Below, piece after piece: positions 53,444 to 60,323 of a DNA stretch of 64,000 bases (the first letter of the stretch is position 1; each line of letters opens with the position of its first letter). A program made the position numbers and the translations under genes. Below the pieces are notes generated by a model. It did not search any database. It was not told where the DNA came from and worked only from the letters and a program-made list of their open reading frames with translations. Source of the stretch: Actinomadura sp. DC4 (GTDB lineage Bacteria > Actinomycetota > Actinomycetes > Streptosporangiales > Streptosporangiaceae); contig NZ_JAUEQY010000029.1 in assembly GCF_030406325.1 (NCBI RefSeq), forward strand, positions 1-64,000. The letters are read 5' to 3'.

Positions 53444-54043
53444 TTATCCGCTCCTTCCGTCCGATCTGCGGCATGGCCCCGTCTGTCGTCGCGGCTCATC
53501 GGCGTGGCCGGCCGGGTCGAGCGGCGTGGTCGTTCGATGACGTCCCGTCGAAGGTCGCTCGCGCTCCCGATGCTCGCGATGGGCCCTGCGGATAGCGAGC
53601 CCGGAGATGGCGATCTTCGGGATGTACGCCGCGGCAGGGCTGGTCTCGAGCATGGGCCTGATGTCCTTCTCAGCGTAGGTGGACATCAAAATCACGGTCG
53701 GCTGCCAGCCGGGTGCCGCCGCCATCAGCAGCTGCGTGAGGTCGAAACCGCTCGTCGTCCCCAGGTTGACGTCCACGAGGACGACGTCGGGCCGATGCAG
53801 GCAGGCATGGCGGAGGGCCTCGGCGCTCGTCGAGGCAAGGCCGACCACGGTGATTCCCGCATGGCTGAGCACGTCGTTGATGGCGCGCAGGAAGTGATGG
53901 TTGTCATCGACGACGACGCAACGAATGGGCGTGCTCGTCGTGCGATGAGTCACCGGACCGCCCGGTACGAAAGAGGACAGATGCTCGGCGGCCCGCGCCG
54001 CTGGAGATGAGGTTCTGGGTCCCATTGATCCAGGCAAGTCCAT
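53444..54043 (-). CDS. Receiver-only response regulator
   Basis: 199 residues from ATG 54043 (AGGAGA upstream); a GTG start just before THRTTSTPIRCVVVDDN would give a shorter protein. The receiver has VVDDN, the phospho-Asp in DVVLVDVNLGTTSG, Thr/Ser in ILMSTYA and the Lys in AYIPKIAISG. It has no output domain; the last ~45 residues are Arg/Pro-rich and look like non-conserved run-on. Its TAA is immediately followed by the ATG of the broken AcoR gene, whose ribosome site lies inside this tail. The start region faces two TetR-type operators. Confidence 0.72.
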   Translation of the reverse strand: MDLPGSMGPRTSSPAARAAEHLSSFVPGGPVTHRTTSTPIRCVVVDDNHHFLRAINDVLSHAGITVVGLASTSAEALRHACLHRPDVVLVDVNLGTTSGFDLTQLLMAAAPGWQPTVILMSTYAEKDIRPMLETSPAAAYIPKIAISGLAIRRAHREHRERERPSTGRHRTTTPLDPAGHADEPRRQTGPCRRSDGRSG

Positions 54044-54222
54044 GATTCTCCTGGCAGGGCGTCTCGTTCTGAGAATCGTGGCCTCGGCTGGCCGAGCCGA
54101 CCGTCCTGGCGGCCCACCGTCCCGCCTGGGTGGCACACGACGTGATGAAGATGACCGGACCGTCGGTCTGATCGACCCGGTCACAGCCCCTGCTCGCTCG
54201 ATCTGAGACCGGCGATGCAAGG

Positions 54223-54240
54223 AGATAGAACGTTCGGTAT
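54223..54240. promoter_or_regulatory. Putative TetR operator, copy 1
   Basis: AGATAGAACGTTCGGTAT, near-palindromic around GAACGTTC. Identical in all 18 bases to the copy at 60093, in front of a TetR gene. Confidence 0.65.
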
Positions 54241-54274
54241 TGACGTCTCGACGAGGCCATGCCACCGTTAAGCG

Positions 54275-54292
54275 AGATAGAACGTTCGGTCT
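54275..54292. promoter_or_regulatory. Putative TetR operator, copy 2
   Basis: AGATAGAACGTTCGGTCT differs from copy 1 only at the penultimate base. The centres are 52 bp apart, about five helical turns, so two dimers could bind one DNA face. It lies 34 bases before the start at 54326. Confidence 0.65.
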
Positions 54293-54325
54293 CTTCCTGT
54301 CCGCTGATTGTTCGAAAGGATCGTC

Positions 54326-54883
54326 GTGACCACCGTTGCCTCATCCACCGCCCCCGGGATCGCGCCGGCTCTGCGTCGGCTGTACTTCGTCCGGTTCGGG
54401 TTCGCCATCGTCTGGGCCCTCCTGCTGTTCGCCACCAAGTCGGACCTCGGCCCTGTCAGCGTCCCCCTGCTCGTTCTGTATCCCCTGTTCGACGCCGCCG
54501 CGGCGGTCATGGACACTCGTTCGTCCGGCGCGACCGGGCCCGCGCGCGGACTGCAGGTGAACGTCGCGATCAGCCTGCTCGCCACCGTCGGTCTGGCCGT
54601 CGCGTGCGCATCCGGTCTGCCGGCCGTCCTGCGCGTCTGGGGCGCCTGGGCGATCGTCTCCGGACTCGTGCAGCTGGTCGTGGGCGTCGCGCGCCGCAAG
54701 ATGGGCGGCCAGTGGCCGATGATCCTCAGCGGTGGCATCTCCGTGTTCGCCGGTGCTTCGTTCATCACGTCGGCCTCCGGGGCGAACCCGTCGCTGGCCA
54801 ACATCGCCGGCTACGCGGTGCTGGGTGGCATCTTCTTCCTCGTCTCGGCGCTACGCCTCGGCCGCGCCGCCAAGGAGCGCTGA
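54326..54883 (+). CDS. HdeD/DUF308-like six-helix membrane protein
   Basis: 185 residues from GTG 54326 (AAAGGA 6 bases upstream). Six hydrophobic helices in three pairs with short loops, e.g. FAIVWALLLFATKSDLGP, VPLLVLYPLFDAAAAVMD, AWAIVSGLVQLVVGVARRKM and the last, AGYAVLGGIFFLVSALRL. The pattern matches the DUF308/HdeD family. First gene of a cluster preceded by two TetR-type operators. The stop is 1 base from the next start. Confidence 0.75.
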   Translation: MTTVASSTAPGIAPALRRLYFVRFGFAIVWALLLFATKSDLGPVSVPLLVLYPLFDAAAAVMDTRSSGATGPARGLQVNVAISLLATVGLAVACASGLPAVLRVWGAWAIVSGLVQLVVGVARRKMGGQWPMILSGGISVFAGASFITSASGANPSLANIAGYAVLGGIFFLVSALRLGRAAKER

Positions 54884-54884
54884 C

Positions 54885-56324
54885 ATGGCCACCGCGACGT
54901 ACGACGTCGTCGTCATCGGCGCGGGTCCGGTCGGGGAGAACATTGCCGACCGGGTGGCGCAGGGCGGTCTGAGCGCCGCGATCATCGAGCGGGAACTGGT
55001 CGGCGGTGAATGCTCCTACTGGGCCTGCATGCCGACCAAGGCGTTGCTGCGGAGCGCTGCCGCGCTTCGGGCGGCCCGGCAGGTGCCCGGCGCCCGTGAG
55101 GCGGTGACGGGTGACCTGGACACGGCGGCCGTGCTCCGCCGTCGCGACTCCTTCGCCTCGAACTGGAAGGACGACGGGCAGGTGTCCTGGCTCGGCCACG
55201 CTGGGATCTCGCTGTACCGCGGACAGGGGCGGATCGGCTCCACGCGGGTCGTCGAGGTGATCGGTGAGGACGGCGCGACCACCTCGCTGACCGTACGGCA
55301 CGCGGTCGTCATCGCGACGGGAAGCGGTGCGCTGGTCCCGGACATCGCCGGTCTGCGCGAGGCGGCACCGTGGACCAGCCGGGAGGCGGCCGCCGCGAGC
55401 GCGGTCCCCGGCCGGCTCGCCATCATCGGCGGTGGCGTCGTGGCGTCGGAGATGGCGACCGCGTTCGCCGGTCTCGGGGCTTCGGTGACGATGCTGGCCC
55501 GCGACGGTGTGCTGCCGCTCGCGGAGCCGTTCGCCGGCGAGAGGGTCAGCGAATCGTTGCGGGATGCCGGTGTGTCGGTGCGCCTCGGTGCCGAGGCCGC
55601 ATCCGTCGAGCGCGACGACGGCGGAACCGTGTCCGTCACTCTCACCGACGGTGAGCAGATCGAGGCCGACGAACTCCTCGTCGCGATCGGCCGTACGCCG
55701 AACACCCAGAACATCGGCCTGGACGACATCGGTCTGACGCCGGGCGCCTGGCTCACGGTCGATGACACGATGCGCGTCCTCGGGGACGACGGGGCACCGA
55801 TCGGTGACGGGTGGCTGTATGCCGCCGGCGACGTCAACCGGCGCGTGCTGCTGACGCACCAGGGCAAGTACCAGGCCCGAGCCGCGGGAGACGTCATCGT
55901 GGCGCGCGCGAAGGGCGAAGCGGTCGAGGACGGCCGATGGGGTCGGCACGCCGCAACGGCCGACGAAGGTGCGGTGCCGCAGGTGGTCTTCACCGAACCG
56001 GAGATCGCATCGGTGGGTCTGACCGCGGCCGCCGCCGCGGCCGCCGGACTGCGGATCCGGGTCGTCGACCACGACCTGGGCGCAGTCGCCGGAACCGCCC
56101 TGCACGCCGACGGGTACCGAGGGCACGCCCGCATGGTCGTCGACGAGGACCGGAAGGTGATCGTCGGTTTCACGCTCGCCGGTCCCGACGTCGCAGAACT
56201 GCTGCACGCGGCGACGATCGCGGTCGTCGGGGAGGTTCCCCTGGACCGGCTCTGGCACGCGGTCCCCGCCTTCCCCACCCTCAGCGAAATCTGGCTGCGG
56301 CTGCTCGAAACCTACGGCCGCTGA
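54885..56324 (+). CDS. Pyridine nucleotide-disulfide oxidoreductase (MerA/Lpd-like)
   Basis: 479 residues. The FAD motif GAGPVG (12-17) and the redox loop GGECSYWACMPTKALLR give the Cys43/Cys48 pair with the CxxxxC spacing of lipoamide dehydrogenase and mercuric reductase. The NADPH motif is GGGVVASEMATAF, the second FAD contact is GWLYAAGDVN, and the dimerisation domain ends in AFPTLSEIWL. The C-terminal His-Glu pair of Lpd is replaced by HAVPAFPTLSE. It probably reduces a small disulfide, quinone or metal ion. AAGGAG overlaps the upstream stop, so it is coupled. Confidence 0.85.
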   Translation: MATATYDVVVIGAGPVGENIADRVAQGGLSAAIIERELVGGECSYWACMPTKALLRSAAALRAARQVPGAREAVTGDLDTAAVLRRRDSFASNWKDDGQVSWLGHAGISLYRGQGRIGSTRVVEVIGEDGATTSLTVRHAVVIATGSGALVPDIAGLREAAPWTSREAAAASAVPGRLAIIGGGVVASEMATAFAGLGASVTMLARDGVLPLAEPFAGERVSESLRDAGVSVRLGAEAASVERDDGGTVSVTLTDGEQIEADELLVAIGRTPNTQNIGLDDIGLTPGAWLTVDDTMRVLGDDGAPIGDGWLYAAGDVNRRVLLTHQGKYQARAAGDVIVARAKGEAVEDGRWGRHAATADEGAVPQVVFTEPEIASVGLTAAAAAAAGLRIRVVDHDLGAVAGTALHADGYRGHARMVVDEDRKVIVGFTLAGPDVAELLHAATIAVVGEVPLDRLWHAVPAFPTLSEIWLRLLETYGR

Positions 56325-56401
56325 CCGCTCGGCCGGGTACCCGTCGCGTCGCGGCGGGCCGAGACGACAGCACCGCGTACTCCCGAAAGGTTCGATCTGT
56401 C

Positions 56402-56659
56402 ATGGGTTTTCGCTTGTTCCGCGGCGCCGCGATCGTTGGTGTTACCGCACTCGGCCTGCTCACGGCGAGCTTGTCGGCCGTGGCGGCTACTCCCGGCAAG
56501 CCGGACAACAGCCTGAAGCCGACCGTCGTACTCGTTCACGGAGCGTGGGCGGACTCCGCCAGGGCCGTCACCGACGCGAGCGTCGCCCGCACCACCGAGG
56601 CGGATGCCACCCACGCGGTCATCTCGAACCACAATGCGAACGGGCGAGAGGAACCATGA
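56402..56659 (+). pseudogene. Alpha/beta hydrolase reduced to its two ends
   Basis: 85 codons from ATG 56402. A signal peptide and the hydrolase start KPTVVLVHGAWADS are intact. The frame then passes directly into VARTTEADATHAVISNHNA, which corresponds to the C-terminal end with the catalytic His (ATHAV) of the same family (~270 residues). The ~180 residues between, including the nucleophile GHSxG and the Asp, are missing, and the frame is preserved. The stop overlaps the next start (ATGA). Confidence 0.7.
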
Positions 56660-58218
56660 CCGTCGAAGTCGACGCAACCGTACGCGCCGGGACCGTGCCG
56701 ATGACTCGCGCGCAGATCGGGCAGGCCATGTCCGGCCTGTACATCAGTATCTTCGTGGCGATCCTGTCGTCGACGATCGTCACGAACGCACTGCCGACGA
56801 TCGTGGCGGACCTGCATGCGGGGCAGAGCGTCTACACCTGGGTGATCACCGCAACGCTTCTCGCCACGACCGTGTCCAGCCCGATCTGGGGCAAGCTGGC
56901 CGACCTGCTCAGCAAGAAACTGCTCATCCAGATCAGTTTGATCATCTTTACCGTCGGCTCAGTCCTGTCCGGCCTCGCGTCGGACGCCGGCCTGCTCATC
57001 GCGGCGCGGGCGGTCCAGGGCATCGGCGCCGGCGGCCTCCTCGCGCTCATTCAGGTGATCATCGCGACGATGATCTCGCCGCGAGAACGCGGTCGCTACA
57101 ACGGCTACTTCGGCGCGTTGCTCGCGGTCGCGACCAGCGCCGGTCCGCTGATCGGCGGATTCATCGTGGACACCGAGTGGCTCGGCTGGCGATGGTGCTT
57201 CTTCGTCGGCGTCCCGTTCGCCGTCGCCGCCCTGATCGTGTTGCAGAAGACCCTGAATCTGCCGGCCGCCAAGGGCTCCGTGCGGATCGACTGGGCCGGG
57301 GCCGCGTCGCTGACGGCCGCCGCATCGCTTCTGCTGGTCTGGGTGACCTTCGCCGGCGACGGATACGCGTGGCTTTCTTGGCAGTCCGCGGCCTTCGTCG
57401 GTGGCGCTCTGCTGTTCTCACTCGCGTTCGTCGTCGCCGAACGGCACGCCAAGGACCCCGTCCTGCCGCTCTGGTTGTTCCGCACCCGTACCGTCGTCCT
57501 GGCGATCGTGGCGAGTCTCGTCATCGGCGTCGCCATCTATGCCGGATCGACTTATCTGAGTCAGTACTTCCAGCTGTCCGAAGGCAGAACGGCCACCCTG
57601 GCAGGCGTTCTCTCCCTGCCGCTCGTCCTCGGTCTCGCGCTCGCCTCCACGGTCGGCGGCCGGATCGTCACCGCCACCGGTCGCTGGAAACCGCTGCTGC
57701 TCGCGGGAACCCTGCTGATCGCCGCGGGGCTCGCGCTGCTCGGTCTCACCCGGCACGACACGCCGTACTGGAGGCTCGCACCGGCGATGGGCCTGCTCGG
57801 CATCGGGCTCGGCGCGACCCTGCAGAACCTGGTCCTGGCCGTCCAGAACCAGGTGAACCTGCGGGAGCTCGGGGCGGCCAGCTCCGCGGTGTCGTTCTTC
57901 CGCACGCTCGGCGGGACGATCGGGGTGTCGGCGCTCGGTGCCATGCTGGCCGGCCGGGTCAGCCGCCTCACCGCCGACGGGTTGGCCGGGGCGGGGGTGC
58001 AGGCCGGCGGTGGTGGCTCGTCGATTTCCCGGCCGGCCGAGTTGTCCGCGCCGGTCCGGGCGGTGATCGAGGACGCGTACGGGCACGCGACCGGTGACCT
58101 CTTTCTGTACACGGTGCCGCTGGCGCTCGTCGCGATCGCGATCGTCTTCTTCATCCGGGAAGTGCCCCTCCGTACTTCCAATGCCGTGGGCGACGACCCC
58201 GAGGACGGGTCGCGATGA
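56656..58218 (+). CDS. DHA2-family MFS multidrug exporter
   Basis: 520 residues with 14 predicted membrane helices. Motifs: LYISIFVAILSSTIVTNALP in helix 1, WVITATLLATTVSSPIWGKL with the D-loop LADLLSKKLLIQ (motif A), GIGAGGLLALIQVIIATMIS, and motif C GALLAVATSAGPLIGGFI. EmrB/QacA-like proton antiporters export hydrophobic cations or drugs. ATG 56656 follows GAGAGG and overlaps the preceding stop. The last four bases overlap the MarR fragment. Confidence 0.9.
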   Translation: MTVEVDATVRAGTVPMTRAQIGQAMSGLYISIFVAILSSTIVTNALPTIVADLHAGQSVYTWVITATLLATTVSSPIWGKLADLLSKKLLIQISLIIFTVGSVLSGLASDAGLLIAARAVQGIGAGGLLALIQVIIATMISPRERGRYNGYFGALLAVATSAGPLIGGFIVDTEWLGWRWCFFVGVPFAVAALIVLQKTLNLPAAKGSVRIDWAGAASLTAAASLLLVWVTFAGDGYAWLSWQSAAFVGGALLFSLAFVVAERHAKDPVLPLWLFRTRTVVLAIVASLVIGVAIYAGSTYLSQYFQLSEGRTATLAGVLSLPLVLGLALASTVGGRIVTATGRWKPLLLAGTLLIAAGLALLGLTRHDTPYWRLAPAMGLLGIGLGATLQNLVLAVQNQVNLRELGAASSAVSFFRTLGGTIGVSALGAMLAGRVSRLTADGLAGAGVQAGGGGSSISRPAELSAPVRAVIEDAYGHATGDLFLYTVPLALVAIAIVFFIREVPLRTSNAVGDDPEDGSR

Positions 58219-58541
58219 TCCCCGGCGAGACGATCGCCGAGCACATCGGTGTGGCCACCTCCGTTGTCTCGCGCCGGCTCCGGCTGCTGGAAACGCTCGG
58301 TCTCATCGAGCGGCTTCCCGCGCCGGACGACGGCCGGGCGTATCTGGTGGGCCTCACCGACGAGGGCCGCCACCACGTTGCCGAGGTCCAAGACGTCCGC
58401 AGCAGGCGGCTCGGCGGGCTCGTCGAGTCATGGCCCGAACGCGATGTCCGCACCCTCGCCGAGCTCCTCGCGAAGTTCAACGGCAGCGCCGCCGGGCCGG
58501 CCCGGCACTGCAAGGCAACAGGCGGCGACGTCCGTGAGTGA
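58215..58541 (+). CDS. N-terminally shortened MarR-family regulator
   Basis: 108 residues from ATG 58215, inside the MFS stop (ATGATC). It starts in the recognition region of a MarR winged helix (ETIAEHIGVATSVVSRRLRL then LETLGLIERLPAPDDGRAYL, VGLTDEGRHH) and keeps the wing and the C-terminal helix. The usual ~40 N-terminal residues, including the first dimerisation helices, are absent. It could still bind DNA, but dimerisation may be impaired. An N-terminal deletion is likely. Confidence 0.6.
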   Translation: MIPGETIAEHIGVATSVVSRRLRLLETLGLIERLPAPDDGRAYLVGLTDEGRHHVAEVQDVRSRRLGGLVESWPERDVRTLAELLAKFNGSAAGPARHCKATGGDVRE

Positions 58542-59115
58542 CCGCTCCCCGGCGCGATCGCGGTTGCTCGCCACAGCGATCCGGCTGTTCTACGCCGAGG
58601 GGATTCACTCCGTCGGCATCGACCGAATCGTGGCCGAGGCGCAGGTGACTCGAGCGACTCTCTACCGGCATTTCCCGGGCAAGGACCAGCTTGTCGTCGC
58701 CTATTTGAGCGAGGTCGACAGGGCTGTTCGCACCCAGCTGGCCGAGGCCGCCGGTCGAGAAGAGTCCTCGGCCGACGTCGTACGAGCCGTCGGTGAGTCG
58801 ATCGCCGCCGATATCGGGGCTCCCGGATTCCGCGGATGCGCCTTTCTCAACGCCGCGGCCGAATACCCGGATCCCGCACACCGCGTGCGCCGAGCCGTTC
58901 TCGTTCACCGAGAGTGGTTCCTGCGCACGATCACCGATCTGCTGGGGCACGCCGGGGTCACGGCACCCGATCCCGCCGCGAGGCACTTCGTCATGTTGCG
59001 AGACGGTGCGATGGCGGCAGGTTCCCTCGCCGAGCCGGAGCGGATCGGCCGTACGTTCCTCCGCGGGGTCGAAGGTCTGCTGAAGTACCGGGACGCCCAC
59101 GTGTTTTCGGAATGA
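58534..59115 (+). CDS. TetR-family regulator, paralogue 1
   Basis: 193 residues from GTG 58534, overlapping the MarR stop by 8 bases. The HTH is SRLLATAIRLFYAEGIHSVG then IDRIVAEAQVTRATLYRHFP. The ligand domain has FRGCAFLNAAAEYPDPAH and RHFVMLRDGAMAAGS, shared with the divergent paralogue at 60077. Last gene of the exporter cluster. It could control the operators at 54223-54292, or compete with its paralogue. Confidence 0.85.
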   Translation: MSDRSPARSRLLATAIRLFYAEGIHSVGIDRIVAEAQVTRATLYRHFPGKDQLVVAYLSEVDRAVRTQLAEAAGREESSADVVRAVGESIAADIGAPGFRGCAFLNAAAEYPDPAHRVRRAVLVHREWFLRTITDLLGHAGVTAPDPAARHFVMLRDGAMAAGSLAEPERIGRTFLRGVEGLLKYRDAHVFSE

Positions 59116-59116
59116 A

Positions 59117-59443
59117 CAGGACCTCGAACTGGCCTGGGCGGCACAGCGTGCCGGGCTCTACTACGTGGGCGTCAAACTCGCACTCGCGGTCATCGAGCGG
59201 CACCGGGTGACCCACAGCCAATGGTCCCGACGATGTTCACCCGCCTGCTCAAGCTCCCCGCCGAGACGCGGGCCCGGTACGACCTGTCGAGCCTGCGCCA
59301 CGCGGTCCACGCTTGCCGGTTTCAAGGTTCCTCGCGACATCCGGTTCACCGGGGAACTGCCCCGTACGCCCACCGGCAAGATGCGCAAACACGAGCTCAA
59401 GGAGCCGCTGTTGCGCCCGGAGATCCGGATCTCCGGCGATTGA
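59117..59443 (+). pseudogene. Acyl-CoA synthetase remnant with multiple deletions
   Basis: Three separated pieces of an AMP-forming FadD-like ligase are left. The first is LELAWAAQRAGLYYVGV, then LAVIERHRVTHSQ. The second begins in another frame after a missing base: MVPTMFTRLLKLPAETRARY then DLSSLRHAVHA. The third, back in the first frame, is LAGFKVPRDIRFTGELPRTPTGKMRKHEL, ending with the C-terminal catalytic-Lys region (PTGKMRK). The AMP-binding P-loop and adenine motif are absent. Confidence 0.7.
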
Positions 59444-59462
59444 GGCCGTCGGTCGTTGGCCC

Positions 59463-60077
59463 TCAGGCGGTCCTCGCCCCGGCCCTGTGAGACGTGGAGC
59501 CGGTACGGTGCTGCAGGATTCCGTCGACTCCTTGGAGAAACGTGTCGCAGACCTCCACCGGGTCGGAAAGGCAGCCCTCGGCCATCGCGCCGTCTCGTAG
59601 CATGACGAAGTGCCGGCCCGCGAGCTCGGGTGGCGTCTCCCCGACCTGCGCGAGCAAATCGGTGATGGTGCGCAGGAACCACTCGCGGTGAGCGAGAACG
59701 GCCTGGTGAACGGGATGCTCGGGATCCGGATACTCCGCGACGGCGTTGAGGAAGGCGCATCCGCGGAAGCCGTTCGACTGGATACCGCCGGCGATCGACT
59801 TGGCGATGGCTCGCAAGGTGTCGGCGGCCGGCCGGCCGCTGCCGAGAACCTCGCTGACCTGATCGCGATCGGCCTGGTGGACCGCCTGCAGGTATGCGAC
59901 GACGAGTTCTTCCTTGCCGGGAAAATGCCGGTACAGCGTCGCGCGGGTCACCTTCGCCTCAGCGACGATCCGATCGATTCCGACGGAGTGGATCCCCTCG
60001 GAGTAGAAGAGCCGGGTGGCGGTTTCGAGCAGCCGCGATCGCGCTTCGGAAACCTGACCTTGAGGGTTGTGCGCCAT
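59463..60077 (-). CDS. TetR-family regulator, paralogue 2, with own operator
   Basis: 204 residues from ATG 60077; GTG 60080 is an alternative. The HTH is SRLLETATRLFYSEGIHSVG then IDRIVAEAKVTRATLYRHFP, nearly the same as paralogue 1, followed by NGFRGCAFLNAVAEYPDPEH and RHFVMLRDGAMAEG. The tail (HRTGSTSHRAGARTA) is unique. An 18-mer operator lies 16 bases upstream of the start, so it probably represses itself and, through the identical sites at 54223 and 54275, the exporter cluster. Confidence 0.88.
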   Translation of the reverse strand: MAHNPQGQVSEARSRLLETATRLFYSEGIHSVGIDRIVAEAKVTRATLYRHFPGKEELVVAYLQAVHQADRDQVSEVLGSGRPAADTLRAIAKSIAGGIQSNGFRGCAFLNAVAEYPDPEHPVHQAVLAHREWFLRTITDLLAQVGETPPELAGRHFVMLRDGAMAEGCLSDPVEVCDTFLQGVDGILQHRTGSTSHRAGARTA

Positions 60078-60092
60078 CACGAAAAGTGTAGC

Positions 60093-60110
60093 AGATAGAA
60101 CGTTCGGTAT
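60093..60110. promoter_or_regulatory. Putative TetR operator, copy 3
   Basis: AGATAGAACGTTCGGTAT, 18 of 18 identical to copy 1. It lies between the TetR gene (minus) and the LuxR gene (plus), and may regulate both. Confidence 0.65.
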
Positions 60111-60323
60111 GCCGAAGCTGACACGTCACTCCGGCCCGTGTACGCCTACGATTTCGGTGCCCACGACGCGGCTTGCGACCTGGTGCGCGGTCCACCACCT
60201 GTTCCCGTCCGAGCGCTGATCGCCGAAGGCAACAGCCGGGCGCACCGTTTACCACGTTCACCCACGTTACAGGGCATGTTTGCGCTGTTGCGGGGTGGTT
60301 TCGCGGATGGTTTCCTGAAACAC

